Assembly: GCF_004798865.1 (NCBI RefSeq)
Contig: NW_025335468.1
Coordinates: 5,371,284 to 5,435,283 of the forward strand
From: Varanus komodoensis
Lineage: Eukaryota > Chordata > Lepidosauria > Squamata > Varanidae
DNA: 64,000 nt
Reading direction: 5' to 3'
Shown: one piece after another, positions 43,178 through 55,984 of the stretch
Layout: each line of letters opens with the position of its first letter
Position numbering within the stretch: the first letter of the stretch is position 1
Program-made: the position numbers and the translations under genes
The notes under the pieces: generated by a model
What the model saw: only the letters and a program-made list of their open reading frames with translations
What the model was told of the DNA's origin: nothing
Database searches by the model: none

Positions 43178-43633
43178 CTACAGATGGTTAAGTAAACCCC
43201 CCATCTTTTTATTTATTTTTTTTAACTTCTGATTTGTTTGCAAGTGGTCTGCTCTGGGATTAACAATATCAGTTCCTAAAAGTTCCATCACCCAGGTTCG
43301 TTCTTGGAGGAACCAATGATAGGAGGAAATGTTTTTAGGGGCTTTGGCATGGTATAAGTTTGTTTGACTTTCTGGTGGAGGTTTCACAGCTGGAAGAACA
43401 GAAGTACCATGGGATGAGTAGGAGGACTGTAGCCTGTTTATAATGCAACAGGATTCCCACAGAAAAGTTTCCTCTAAGGAGTTAGAATTCCTCATATGAA
43501 CTTTGTAAAGATTATATGTGGAAATGCTATTCCATAGTTCATTGTTCTTTGGCAGAATATATTCCATCTTTTGTATATGGATGGCTTTCTGTGTATGATG
43601 TGTATCTTCAATTGCAATAAAAGGATTTTGCAT
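43178..43633 (-). other. Unidentified 151-codon open frame ending in an A-rich tract
   Basis: The frame opens MQNPFIAIEDTHHTQKAIH, includes NNELWNSISTYNLYKVHM and SYHWFLQERTWVMELLG, and ends in a lysine-rich stretch (NQKLKKINKKM). That end is encoded by an A-rich tract (plus-strand T-rich run near 43203-43223) like a retrotransposon or processed-copy tail. I do not recognise the protein. It has no membrane segment, zinc motif or signal peptide. It could be a chance frame, a fragment of an old mobile element, or a retroposed transcript. No matching target duplication was found around it. Confidence 0.3.
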
Positions 43634-46600
43634 ATACAGCTAGGCTGCAATTAATATATATTTGAATAATACGATACTCACTTTAGTGTGAATTGTGCAA
43701 TGATACCAGATCATGTTGAATGTGAACCAAAATTCAGTTAATAGGAGGCTAGAATGTGCACAGTTGGGGTTACTGGGTTACCGCTCAGGTTTTAGACATT
43801 GCTACTTATCTGCACTTGTTTATCTTTGTGTGCGCTACTGCCTGCTGTAATTTGTTGTAATTGTTGTAAGACGTGCTCTTAATGAAATGAACAAAAGTAG
43901 GATTCCATCAGATAAAAACACTACATGTGCAAAAAAGAAAAGAGGCTCTTTTATATTAGAGTAAAAATGGAATGACATGATTGAATGACACGAACGTGGT
44001 CACAGTAACTCTAAAAAGGATGAGATGTTGGAATGCCTAAATCTACAGTATGAAATATTATAAAACACACAAGGGAAATAAAAGAAAAAAGGTAAAGTTG
44101 CACCAGCTTTTTGTGGTTTGTAAACATCTACAAGGAATGGAAGTGTTACAGTAATAGAAATAAAGCTGAAACTGTTGAGCTGGAACCAATTACCATATTT
44201 TACATATAATTATAACTTTGACTAGTGCGAATTCGAATAATGTGACCCCTTCATGGGATTCATTATCCGCTCGAATCGAGTTCTGGATGTAATTGGGCTT
44301 GTGGCTCACTGCAGATCTTTCTTTTCTGCAGTCTTTTGAAATGTAAGGACTTGTACAGAATGCCTGCAGCACATGAGGGTGCCTTGTGTGCACCTGCTGT
44401 TCCGTCTTGCTGTGCTGTAGGTCTCAAGGATAGCTTGGCAATGACTCTGCTCTTGCTGTGGATGTGTATGTGAGGAATACATCCGGGCTACATGTGTATG
44501 AATTTGTTCCAGATTTAGCCTGAATCGCCTGTGCGGAAGGAAGAGGACTTCTCTACCCGCCTCTTCCTAAGGCGATCCCTTCAGCCATCTAAAAACACCC
44601 CACAGCCAGGACCCTATGCTGAATGGGGTGAGCTGTGGTGGGATGGGAGGGTGGATTCCCAAAGACTGGGCAGAAAGATCTTCTGTGAGTAGAACCTTTC
44701 CTGTAGTGGAAGCCAGGTGCTGGATCCACCCCTTTGTAAGCTGCCTTAGCTTGGGGACATGTGTGGTGTGCTGGTTGGTTTCCCTCAGAAGATGAAAGGA
44801 GAAGGGGTGCTTCACCATTCCCACATTGCCGATTGTTCCCTGCAGCCTCCCTGCCCCTGCATTTGTGCTTCGTGTATTGAACTTTACTTCTGCAAACGTG
44901 AGAATTCACCCACAGTCTGGGAATTGTGAGTCACAGTGCTACTCTGCATGAGGGGCTTAACCTGCTGCTTTATGCAGGATTCTGTTTCATTGATGGACTA
45001 AAACGGAATCCTTCACATAATTTCTCCCTTGTAGTTTGCATTTTCCTGCCTTTCTATGTATTCTGTTAACCAGCCACAAAGTGGAGCTGCAGTATAGCGG
45101 CAATGTTGCCGATTTGCAGCTTTTAAACAGGTTTTTGTTTTCAGTTTGTTGTGATTTGAATTTTAATACCAGCCTTTCCTGGTGCTAAAAAAGATCCTGT
45201 GAAAATCCTGCTGAAAAACATGAGGATGATATTGAGAAAACACCCAGCAAATTTCTGATCACGAGTGCGCAAGGAATGTCTCATGTAGGGAAGGCCAGAG
45301 AGTCTTCCCATTTTCTTGTCGTCTTATCACTTTGAGGAAGTGATAGTTCTTTGCAACTGCTCTTGGAGACTGCAGCCTGTTTCAGAAACTTTAATATTAG
45401 GTGACAATGCTGGAATAGCATTTGCGGTTATGAAGGGATGGTGTTATTAAGGATCAGATTGAACTGATAGTAGGCTCTACGTGTTGTGTGGCAAAATGAA
45501 CACCTGTGTTTGTTTGAAATTAGTTGATTCCTTATCTGTTACTTGGAGTGAAGTCCTCAATGAGTTGGAAATGCTTGCGCTTTGCAGATGTTTCTTGCTT
45601 ATTATGTATTGGGACTAGATAGGCTGGCCAAGGCTGTTTGCAACACTTTGTTAGGCAAAGTTGGAGCTGACTGTTCAGGAAGAACTCATGGAGCTCCTCT
45701 GCCAGTTGGGATTTCTCCGGCCTTTGCTTAACAAGCCAGCCTTCCCTGTACTTCCCAAACACACCTTTCCAGTTTCGCATTTAGCACTCCTCAGTGTGCA
45801 GGGCCGTGAGGGCATCTTTGCTCCTGAGATTCAGCCAGTAAAGTGATTCAAGTGGCTGAATAATCCTTAAGCTGTTTTGATAAACTATCTTTCGAGGTGA
45901 GCCTATGGATGAAATACCTCTCTCTTCTCTGACATATTAATTTTTGTAGCTTCTGCTGTAAGGGATGGAGTTTCAGGGAAGAAATGCGTGGCTTTCCAAT
46001 TTTGCCCTGCTAAGAAGTTTTCTCAAAAATCTAACTTCTCTGCCAGTGATCTACACAGTGCGTCCTAGTGCAGCCTTCACCAGCCCAATGCCATTCAGTC
46101 GTGTTCAGCATGCCACCCCCCCACCCCCGATGCTAGGGCACGTGCTCTCCTCTCAAGACAAAACTGGCCTGTTGGAGCTCATCCTCTGAAATGAGGGAAA
46201 ATGGAGCCTAGACGGATCTGGTAGCCAGCTCAGCTGCAGGTGTGGTTGCAGGGAGATTGGCACTCACAAGGGCAGGTTTCCTTTTCTGGATGTAACACAC
46301 ACAGCATCGAACTGCCACAACATTGTGTTGGCATCTGCAAAGCTTGCACAGTTCATTTCTCTTTGGCAGCAGTCCTTTGCTGGTCCTGTGGATAATATTT
46401 GCATTTCTCAGACTTCTTCTGGAATTGCAAACTCAGGGTGTCAGTTTTTAAAGCGAGTTTTCCTTAAATCTGTACAACGGCATCTGGATGCTTTGATACT
46501 TCCTGGCAAGCTTTATGCTGCAAAAATGGTGGTCCTGAGCAGCTAGAACCGTCTGTCAGGGTCAAGCCATTACTAGATTCTGGGAGCATAAAGTAGTTGG

Positions 46601-46827
46601 GGGTTCAGCTGTTTGTCAAGAACCCAAATTATCAAGGTGCAGGCTTCAATTGTGAAGAGACTGGGACAGAACAGTGGTCAGGAGGAGGGCTGGCACAAGG
46701 CCTCAATCCACAGTAGCAGTGTAAAATGTTTGTATCTCTTTAGGAGTGCATGGGTTTTGCTCCCATTTCTGTTTTCATGTTCAAAAACAGTGGTATGTCA
46801 GCAGATAGGATGCCACTTGTGCCCCTT
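43634..46827. other. Non-coding stretch, no gene seen
   Basis: No exon is recognised. A weak family A hairpin half copy may lie near 46063-46120 (GCAGCCTTCACCAGCCCAAT). Overlapping frames at 44567-44909 are GC-driven and lack domains. Confidence 0.5.
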
Positions 46828-47760
46828 GGAACATAAGAAAAACTATGCTGGATCAGACCAGTAGCCCACCCAGTCCAGTGCTCTATACATGCAGTGGCAA
46901 ACCAGCTGCCCACAGGACTCCTCAAACAGGATGAGTGCAAGACCTCCAGCTGTCCAAGCTCCCCAGCAGCTGGTGTATACAGGTACGCTACTTCTGGTAG
47001 AGTAGGTAGCATATAACCAGTTAGATTAGTAGCCACTGATCCTAGGTTAGTAGTCACTGATAGCCTCCTTCTCCATGAATTTGTCCAGTCCGCTTTTAAA
47101 ACCATTCACTTCCCATGGCAGTGAATTCAACTGTTTACCCTGTGAAGAAATATTTCCTTTTATCTGTCCTAAAGTTCCCATCAATCAGCTTCATGGGTTG
47201 AGCCTGGGTTCAGGTGTTATGGGAGAGGGAGAAAAATGTCTCCCTCTCCATTTTTTTCCACACAGTGCATTATTTTAAACACCTCTCTCATGTCTCCACC
47301 TAGCTGCCTTTTCCCCAAACAGTCCCTGTTGTTGTAGTGACTCCGCATAGAGGAGCTGCTCCAACCCCTTGATCATTTTTGTTGCCCTTCCCTTTTTTCC
47401 AACTCAGTAATGTCATTTTTCAGGTAAGGCAACCAGAACTGTACTCAACATTCCAAATGCAGTTGCACCAAAGATTTATATAAGGGGAGTACAATCTTGG
47501 CACTTTCTATTCCGTTCCTAATTACCCCTCGCATGGAGTTTGCCTTGTCCACAGCAGCTGGGCACGGAGCCAACATTTTAGTTGAACTGTCTGTCCCCCG
47601 CCCCCAAAAGACTTCAGTGAAGAGCATTTGACACTTCGATGCCCATTCTCCCAGCTCAGAGAAAGCCCTTTGGAGCTTTTTGGAATCCCTGTCGGTTTTA
47701 ACCATCCTAGATAGTTTGGTGTCATCAGCAAACTGACAAGAGATCATGCCAAAGAATGAC
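46828..47760 (-). mobile_element. L3/CR1-type LINE fragment
   Basis: The 3' end near 46828 has CATAAGAAAAACTATGCTGG and ATCAGACCAGTAGCCCACC, which is the antisense 3' terminus of L3-like CR1 elements. Toward higher coordinates the minus strand shows coding remnants: SFADDTKL-type catalytic residues (FADDTKLSRM in 47445-47810), a KANSMRG stretch and LPLYKSLVQLHLEC. About 0.93 kb of the reverse transcriptase 3' half is left. It is broken in frame and inactive. Confidence 0.88.
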
Positions 47761-48309
47761 TGGCACAGGTATAGGGGCTGCTGCACCCGGTGCACAAATC
47801 CTTCCAGCATGTACGGGTGGAGTGGGAGCCTGGGACCGCTCTCCTCTCCCGCACGATGTGAAATAACCCTACGCAGCTCTGCTTTGGTGTGGATGCTCCC
47901 CCTGCTGGCAATTAGGAAGAATGGAGCAGAACTTGTTTTGCATGGATGCTCGGATAGTAGAGGAGGTATGCTTGTATTTATGCACTTCTGAAAGGCTCTG
48001 ACTGATTTGATTTAAATATATATGGCCTGCATGCTACAGATGAATGTTGGCAGGTACATGCTGCACTTGTGCTAAAAGACCAGCAGTGAATCATTGTGCA
48101 AAATGTCCTCCCACTTCATTCTGGACAGTGAGCGCTTTGCTTCCTTGCTTTTTTACCTTATCTGTCTGAGGAGGAAGGCTATTTGACAATTCATGGAGCA
48201 TTTTTTAGCACTGGGGGTGGGGTGGATGAATGTGACATCTCATACTGTTGTTGCTGAGCCTTGAATGAAGCAGGGAAAGTAAAAGGAAGGGCAAAAACTT
48301 GGAGGAAGA
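47761..48309. other. Spacer between two LINE fragments
   Basis: No feature is recognised. It may contain diverged 5' parts of the LINE copies on either side. Confidence 0.5.
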
Positions 48310-48846
48310 ATGCACTGTCAAGATGGACGAGTGCATCTGGAATGCTGTGTCCAGTTTTGGCCACCAAGATTTATGAAGGATGCAGAAAAATTAGAAAGGG
48401 TCCAGAGGAGGGCAACAAAAATGATCCAGGATTTGGAAAAACTGCCCTGTGAGGAGACAATGAGAGAACTGGGCATGTTCAGCCTTGAGAAGAGAAGACT
48501 GAGAGGGACATGATATCTCTCTGTAAGTGCCTCAAAGGCTGTCACAAAGAGGAAGGTCAAGATCTCTTCTTGCTGATACCAGAGTGTAGGACCTGGAATA
48601 ATCAATTCAAGCTGCGACAACCCAGATTCAGGCTAGATGTTGGGAAAAGCTTCCTGACAGTCAGGGCGATGCGACAGTGGAACCAGCTGCTTAGAGAGGT
48701 GGTGGGCTCTCCCACATTAGAGACATTCAGAAAGAAACGAGGCAGCCATCTGAGTAGCATGGTGTAAATTAGTGTCCTGCAACAGCAGGGGGTTGGACCC
48801 CATGGCCTTCATGGCCCCTTCCAACTCTACTCTTCTGTGATTCTAA
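48310..48846 (+). mobile_element. CR1 LINE 3' end, about 540 bp
   Basis: The plus strand encodes [20 protein letters not shown] then [15 protein letters not shown] and, in another frame, RFRLDVGKSFLTVRAMRQWN, the C-terminal CR1 reverse-transcriptase block. It ends in GGACCCCATGGCCTTCATGG and CCTTCCAACTCTACTCTTC then TGTGATTCTAA, the CR1 3' end. It is 5'-truncated and frame-shifted. It lies head-to-head with the fragment at 46828-47760. Confidence 0.92.
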
Positions 48847-51800
48847 GAACAGTTTATGGGTGTGGAACAAGACTACACCTGTTTTGCTGAGAAAGGGGAG
48901 ATATTATTATTAAAGCTGGTGTCTTCCACTCCATCTGTGGCTTTCTGTAGCAGTACCCCAGACTGCCAAGCAGCCTCCTATGTGGGGAGAAGCTAAAGCA
49001 GCTCCCTGCCCCCTCATTGGACATGTTTGCCTGAGTTAGGAAACAGGACAGACTCAGGACAAGAGTGAGCTGGAGGAGGATGGAGTGAATAACTTGTACT
49101 GCTGGAGTGGTAAATGCATTTATGAAATTGAATGACTCAGGCATGCCCCTTCCCCCGTAACATCTTTGGGCATCAGGGTTCAGGCTGAAGACAGACAATA
49201 GTTTTGTTTTTGTTTTTTAAATTAAGAGAGTTTAATAAAGGCATTGATGGTGTGGCCATTTATCCCACTATGATAGCTATTTGGAGGTTTCTCTGTCTGC
49301 TTATGATGTGCAAATATGCCTTTGTCATAATTTCATTCACATCTCATGTGTGGCTTGGATCTTATGTGTCTGTGGATGGAAATTCACTTAGGGTGATGTA
49401 ATGGGTAGGGAAGGCGATTTTTCCTGTTTCTCTGAAAATCTGTTCCGGAGAGTTGCAGTGGGAACGAGCTCCAGGATGGTGTAGAAAGTTTGCAAGAGGA
49501 AGGGGGAATGCACTCAAATGGCCTCTCCAGCAATACCTTCTGCCTGCAGGAGCCTCCACTGGTTGGGAAGTCTCCCCATGAGTGTCTTTGGAAGAGCAAC
49601 TTGAGATCCAAGCGCTTCCCTGTCTCTGGCTTCATTGAATCCAAGTTAGATATGGTAAAAATAGAGCAAATTGAGCCCAAGGGTTTGGCTTGACTAGTTA
49701 TAGGTAAAACTTGAAGCAAAGGTGTGGAAACCCCCCAAAAATCCTTGTTGGTGAATTATCTTTATTATAACACTTGCAATGACATGAGTTATTTATGCAC
49801 AACAAATTTGCACGCTTCAAGTTGCCCAGCATCTTGGCTGTTCTTTGAAGTGTTCTTGGCTGTTACAGAAATCAGGTGATGGTGGGGAAGGAAAATGGAG
49901 GGCAGATGTTTGGCAATGTAGAAGTCACAATGTTTGTACCATGGCTAGAGTCTTAAAGTGAAATAGTGGAGTTGAATTAGCAGATATTCAGACTGGCTTT
50001 ACCAAATGATGGCTGATTTCAGTTTCACTGGATGGGCTGGGAACAAGAAAGTTGCAAATGATGATTGATTTCTCCACTTTTGAAACTACAAAATGTAAAA
50101 TATTTATTATTTGATACACTAATGGAAGTTTTTGGAGTGAATGTCATAATCCTGCTTTCCTTAACTGCAGATTTACAGTTTTCTCTCTCTCTCTTTTTTT
50201 AAAGTTTAGGTAAGCATGTTATGTTAGATGCCATGAGGAACAGCTGCAGAATAAATGCATACATGATATCCATTGCCAATTTGGAAAGCAACTCCAAGAC
50301 CTTGACTGGTTTGAAAGGAGGAGGGTGACTGTGAAAGCTTGTGGTGAGCTGCGTGTTGTGCACCTTGCTCATGGCTGCTGCAACCTTCTTTCTCCCCACT
50401 GATAATGGGGGAGAAGACGCTCGCTTCTGCATGAGCTGACTTTGATAGTGGCACCCCATAGAAGCCCCTAGTGTTTCCCTAGTGACATTGTGAGTGTTTA
50501 TTATAAAGCTGGATTGTTTCTACTGCTGTTAAAAAGCCTAATGTTGGGGTGATGGGGACACAGGGCCTCAACTTGCCACATCCCTTCCAAAAACTTGACG
50601 CTGCTTTCCTGTTTGGTGGGCATTGAGAAGGGATTCTTTTTCATGGAAGAAAATAAAGTTCTTTCTTAGAAGCTGATTGGAGTAAGAAGTTTGGTAAGGA
50701 AAATGTCTGTAAATGCCTCTCTGATGCTCAAAGTTTCTCCTAATTCCTATCTAACAGTGTTAAAGCATTGCACTTGTGTGTAGCTACTTTCCATCCAGAA
50801 GTTGCTCAAATATAGTAATTGATGGTTCTGTTGTATATGCAAAATTACCTATTTTCTCCACTTATTTCGTTTCTGAAGCCCACTCCTCTCCTTGTGTATG
50901 GCTATTGCCATTTTGGCTACATAAGTGACCAGTGACTGAATTGGCAGTAGAATATCAGATGCTGATAATCAGGGGACCTCTAGCTAATACACCAACTTTC
51001 TGAAAGGTTTTTGATAGTTAAAGAAGCAACAGGCCTCTTTACCTCTTTTGATGTGGAACCATCAACCATGCTGTTTTGTCCCTGTGCTGGAACCTTCAGA
51101 AATAAGAGGTGCTTCAGCAAGAGGAAGCTTTCAAATGCCAAACAAATGATAGACCGTATCATTGATTCATTCATTGTTCAAGAGATTCCTTATCTGCTTT
51201 TCATTATAACATGATTCCTAAGTAGAGTAGAAGCAATAAAACACAGAAAATGGAATAAATTGACAAAAACATTAATAGGGGAGAACAGTTAACAATACCA
51301 CAAAAGGAAATAGGGGACAAGTTGATCAAAACCCTGGGTAAACTTCTTCAGCTGGGGTTGAGATGTTGGAAGACTTGGTGTTGCCTGTATATGAGAGTGG
51401 TGTAACTTCCACAGCTGGGGCTCCTGAAAGCCTTTCCTGGGTTGCTGTACACTGTATCGAACTCCAGCCAAATAAGGCGCCATGAAGTTGGCATCCCCTG
51501 AATGCGTCTGGTTCCATAGGCACCTGACAAGGTGCTCCCCACTTTTTCCAAGCGTGTCTTTAATTCTACTAGTCCAGTGGAAGACCTGAAATGAATAGTG
51601 TGGATCATCTGAGATTCTGCTTAGGATCAAGCCATGAATGTATCCTAAATACTATAGCACATCAATGCATTGGCAATTTTGCCTATGTTACAGTTTGCCT
51701 TTAAAAACAAAGAAGAGGCCTAGGACTATGATCTTCAAGAGCCCCATCTTACATCAGAGAACATCTAAGTAAGAAGATAAAATGCAAAACAATATCTGTT

Positions 51801-53030
51801 TTATTCTGAAGCAAAACGTGTGCCTATCCCCTTGCTGCTACACATGGTGGCATGACATAAATTTTAGATGGAGTAAAGCTGCAGTGCATGCATACCTGGG
51901 GAATCCTGCTGATTATTCTTTTCTCCCTAGTAATATTTATTTGGAAAGTAAATCCAAGTGAATCAGCAAATGCTTCAACTGGGACAATTGCACAAAGGCT
52001 GAAACGGTAAGGTGACTTTTCTGGGAAGAAAATTTGCCGCTGCTTATTGCTTTCCAAAGATGAGAAGCAGGTAACTGCCCTGTGACTGCAGGAGGGGAAG
52101 GCCCCCCATTTCCAAGAAACATCTGGCTGGGGCGTGCGGGGAGTTCTGGTCCTTTTCCCCCCTGTCTAAGCATGCAGAGGATCGCACCTGTAATCCTTGA
52201 AAAAGAAAAGGCTGGGGCACTTCTCTGGGCGTGTTTTCAACATTGCCTTTCTAAAGGGCTTGCTGAGTGCCCCTCCACTGGTGTGGGAGAGTGGTCAGCC
52301 ACTAAAATAGTTCAATCAATGGGAAAAGGCTTGAGTTACATCATGTGTTGCTACTAGTGTTACAAGTTCAATGGCAGTCACTTGATAGCATTTAGCCAAA
52401 GGCCATTACAAATTAATGGAGATTATAACAACAAAAATGATCCATAAAAAGAAATGCAGCAGTACTTTTTAAAATATTAAGAACATTAAAATTGTTCATA
52501 AAATGCACATGGAATTTCTTGGCAGCTGTAGCAAATAATACTACCATATAGGTAATATACAGTGGGATATCAGACTGTAATTGCACTATCGTATCCTGTG
52601 GAGCTTTAGCTGAATAATGCAGGAGAAGATATGATGGAAATTTTCTCCTTGGGCTTGTGTGAAAGGAGCAGGACTGTGGAGAATTCGAAGGTCTTCCTCA
52701 ATTCATTTGTAGGATCTACAGTTCCAGCTTATCCCCCTTCAAACCAGATTTCATCCCCACACATTTGAACAGTTGCCTTGGCAATATAAACCTTTAGGGC
52801 AGGAGTTATCAGCGGTGGACCCACCGCTGGTATAAAACAAGCCCAATTCCAATTGACTCGTGGCCCTCGTATTCAAGGCCATGGTGGGAACTAGTGCTCC
52901 ATTAACGCCAGGGTGAGTTTGCATATTTAGGACTAAGCTCAGACTGAGATCCGAATACATGATGAGGTGACAACATGACAAGCTAGAGTACAATTGGACT
53001 ATGGGATGCCACTGAATGGTAGGTTGTTTT
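48847..53030. other. Non-coding stretch, no gene seen
   Basis: Apart from the hairpin family D half at 52085-52195, nothing is recognised. Frames at 51289-51630 overlap in several phases and lack domains. Confidence 0.5.
52085..52195. repeat. Hairpin family D copy, partial
   Basis: The right portion CCTGTCTAAGCATGCAGAGG then ATCGCACCTGTAATCC matches 31855-31888 (CTGCCTAAACATGCAGAAG then ATCGCACCC). The left arm is poorly preserved (CTGCAGGAGGGGAAGG). Confidence 0.5.
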
Positions 53031-53178
53031 GTTGTGTGAACCCAGCTGCACTAACAGATTGTGGTTAAGCACAAACAACCCACAGTTTATAACTCAACCA
53101 CAAATTTTGGGTTCTTTTTCTGGGTTGTTTGTGATTAATACACCATGGTTTGTTAGTGTAGCTGGATTCACACAGTAC
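53031..53178. repeat. Hairpin family B, near-complete palindrome
   Basis: The left arm TGTGTGAACCCAGCTGCACT then AACAGATTGTGGTTA pairs with the reversed right arm TGTGTGAATCCAGCTACACT then AACAAACCATGG. An inner part repeats CAACCCACAG and CTGGGTTGTTTGTG. It is a MITE-like element in the same vocabulary as 12255-12600. An extra GTGAACCCAGCTACTGT near 53255 suggests a second, partial copy. Confidence 0.7.
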
Positions 53179-54600
53179 AGCTCGACTGGTAGTTCAATGC
53201 TCAGACAGTATTCTGGCTTTGTTGTGTTGTTGTTATTCCATTTTGTGAACCCAGCTACTGTCACCTCCTCCATTGCTGCATCTCATTTGGGACTCCTTTG
53301 AATAATTGACAGAGAAGCAGAAGGACAGCATTGGTAAAATGGAATCCAGCCTGTGATTTTTACCGAATGATAATTTGAGATCACCAACACGATTGGCAGT
53401 CCAGAAGCTTAAAGCTCTGTTTTACGAATACACACTTCAAAGATGTGTTGGCAGTTGTATTTGTACAGCTTGAATCGTTCTGATACAGAGGGGGAAGATA
53501 TAATCTTCACAAGAGCTCCAAAGGCAGCCTAATGACAGCTTTTACAGATATGCTTGGCCTTTGTTTTAAATCAAAGCTGCCATTTTGACTTGTCTTCGGC
53601 TGAATTATATCATGCTGTCTGACATGCCCTTTATAGCAAAAAAGCTGCTATTACGCCAATATATTGCTGACTAATTGTGACCACAGAGAACACACACACA
53701 AAGTCTTGAAGATGACCAGACACCCCACTCAGAGGCAGCTGTTTAATCCTGACTTCCAGGGGGTGCCTGCTACCGCTTTCCCTTTCTTCCTCCAGCCGCC
53801 TCCTCCTCCTCCTCCTCCTCCTCCTCCTCCTCTGCAGCCCTCCTTGGTGCTACCTAAAACACAGTAGCAAAGCCTCTCCATTATATTGCTCCTTGCAATG
53901 TGGATAAAGGTGCTTGTGAGAATAGCCTTTTCTGTGGGGCGAGTTAGGCTCTTAAAGGCTCCATGCAGTTGCCTGGCTGTTGAGTGGTCCGCAAAGCATT
54001 CAGGCGCTATAAATGGAAGACAGGTATGTCTCCACATTTGCCCCAAGGATGTTGAAAGAGAGGAAAGCTGCATCTGAAGTACTGACGTGGGCTGGATCAA
54101 TCACCTCCCCCAGCCCAGGCCACACCAGAGGCCCTGAGAACTGCAGCTCACCCTAGAGGGGTTGGGGAATCTCTGACTGAGATCCTATAGCACTCTTCCC
54201 AGATTAGGATTCGCATGGGGGAGAACTGACAGTGAAACTGGGAAGCTGTAATAGGTATTTCCGCATAGCTCTGCCCACAGAAATTGAGCAAATGCCTTGT
54301 TAATACTACAGAGGGAAAATATTTGCTTTTCTGAAAGCTGATTGTTTTATTGTAATAGTTATAGGCACTTGTTTTGAGTGGCAGAAAAGTTTGTCCCTAG
54401 AGTGGACAGAGGGAGAGAGAAGGAAGGTAGAAATGAGTGGAAGGGAAAACAGAGTAAATGAGAGTTAGAAATAAGGTGAAATTGTGTTTACATTCAGACC
54501 TTGTTGCTCGTCCTCACTGAGAAGAAAATATCAAAGTGATCCTTGGCTTTATAAAAATGACCTATAGGTAGCATGTAGGTTTTACTGCCAAGGTCACCCT
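53179..54600. other. Non-coding stretch with a triplet repeat
   Basis: No gene is supported. It contains the (CCT)n microsatellite at 53794-53833. Confidence 0.55.
53794..53833. repeat. (CCT)n trinucleotide microsatellite
   Basis: About 12 CCT units. It creates a polyproline string in one direction and polyglycine in the other, which explains the frames at 53664-53867 and 53729-54100. Confidence 0.9.
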
Positions 54601-54722
54601 CCTCAGTCCTGTGCCCTTCAGATGTGTTTGGTACCATTCCCATCATTCCTAGCCAGCAAGGGATGATGGGAGTTGTAGTCCAACATTTTTGGGCATGGGG
54701 TTCCAGATTGCAGAAGACTGAT
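54601..54722. repeat. Hairpin family A copy
   Basis: GTGCCCTTCAGATGTGTTTG, CCATTCCCATCATTCCTAGC, then GGGATGATGGGAGTTGTAGT and CCAACATTTTTGGGCATGGG. Both arms are readable. A G-run follows at about 54829. Confidence 0.75.
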
Positions 54723-55123
54723 CTTGAAAATGAGGTCAGGGAGAAGGGTGGACAATTTTCAAGACTGATCTCTAGTTGCTTCAGTCTGCTCTCCAGTCCC
54801 CAACATGGGAAGCTGTCCCCCAGTGAGGGGGGGGGGGGTCATTGGTACTTTCTCAGATGCTTTCTGAGGTGGCTGCAGCCCCTTGGCACTGCCCACTGAA
54901 ATCATCAGAAGGACTGGGAGGGGGCCACATACCAGGGGAAGCACATTGTATCCTGTCTATCAGGTTTCTTCCTGAAGCAAGCAAGATGGGAAGTACTAAC
55001 CTGCGAGTTGCATCTTCTGTTCTGAACTGGCTCCCAGTTCAGAGCATTTGACTGGCACAGATACATTAACCTGTGGCTCCTTTATTCCCTTTTCTTATCC
55101 TACCTCTCCCCAGCCTGCTGCTA
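54723..55123. other. Non-coding stretch, no gene seen
   Basis: Nothing is recognised beyond a G-run (about 54829-54838). Confidence 0.5.
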
Positions 55124-55238
55124 ACAGAGGTATTAGATGATACTTTCCATCATCCTTAGCCAGCATAGCAATGGCCATGATGGCTGGAAGTGTTGCGGAT
55201 TGTAACTGCAATGCACCTGGAGGGCACTGGGCTAGGAA
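55124..55238. repeat. Hairpin family A copy
   Basis: CTTTCCATCATCCTTAGCCA, GCATAGCAATGGCCATGATG and TGTAACTGCAATGCACCTGG then AGGGCACTGGGCTAGG. The right arm is better kept than the left. Confidence 0.65.
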
Positions 55239-55984
55239 CAAATGCCTTATCCGAATAAACTTATTTTGACAGATGCACTGTTCCTTCTCTTTCTGAGCTC
55301 ATGCTGGGAGTGACGTTGCTTGGTAGCCTGAGTGGCACCATCTGTGCGCAAGAGGGAGGTATCGATTGTAGTCCTGACCTGCTCCTTCCTTGCTGGAGAG
55401 GTTCGGCCTGACTCCAAGCCTATCCTGCAGTAAAGCTGATGATACATTAAACCTTGAGTATCGCACAGGTGCACCACTGCTGACATGTGTCTCTGTGATG
55501 GATTTGCTGCATCCCTATGAGTGACAAGCAGTCTCTGAAATGACAGGCTTTGCAAGCAGAGCCTGAAGTTAGGGCTGTGCAAAGGCCCCCCTCCCTACCT
55601 CTTTGAATCTTTCTTTCCAAAGAAGGGATGTAGGAGAAATTCAATTTCATCTGTGATGGGAGAAAGTGGGGAGATGCTTTATCCAAAGTGAAGTTACAGG
55701 AGGGTTCAAGGGCAAATATCTCCACCCCCGCCCCCCTGCTGCTGTCTTTGAGCTGGAATGTTTCCAAGGCCATGATTTAGAAAAAAACACAAATGCCCCT
55801 TATGCATAGTGACAGCCACAGTCCTGAGCTTTAGACATTAAAGAACCACCCTAAGTTATCCAAACACTGAAGCTTCTGGATGGCCTTTATATCTCATCCC
55901 ACTCCTTGTTCTTCACTGGGATGGGCTGGTGTTCAGCCTGCACCCTGCCTAAAATCTGCAACAGGTTTGGGTTTTGGCAAGGGA
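55239..55984. other. Non-coding stretch, no gene seen
   Basis: The overlapping minus-strand frames at 55247-55773 lack recognisable domains. Confidence 0.5.

Noticed and set aside
53729-54100. 123-codon frame with a glycine tract, and the opposite frame with a proline tract
   Set aside because: The tract is the (CCT)n microsatellite, and the flanks have no domain.
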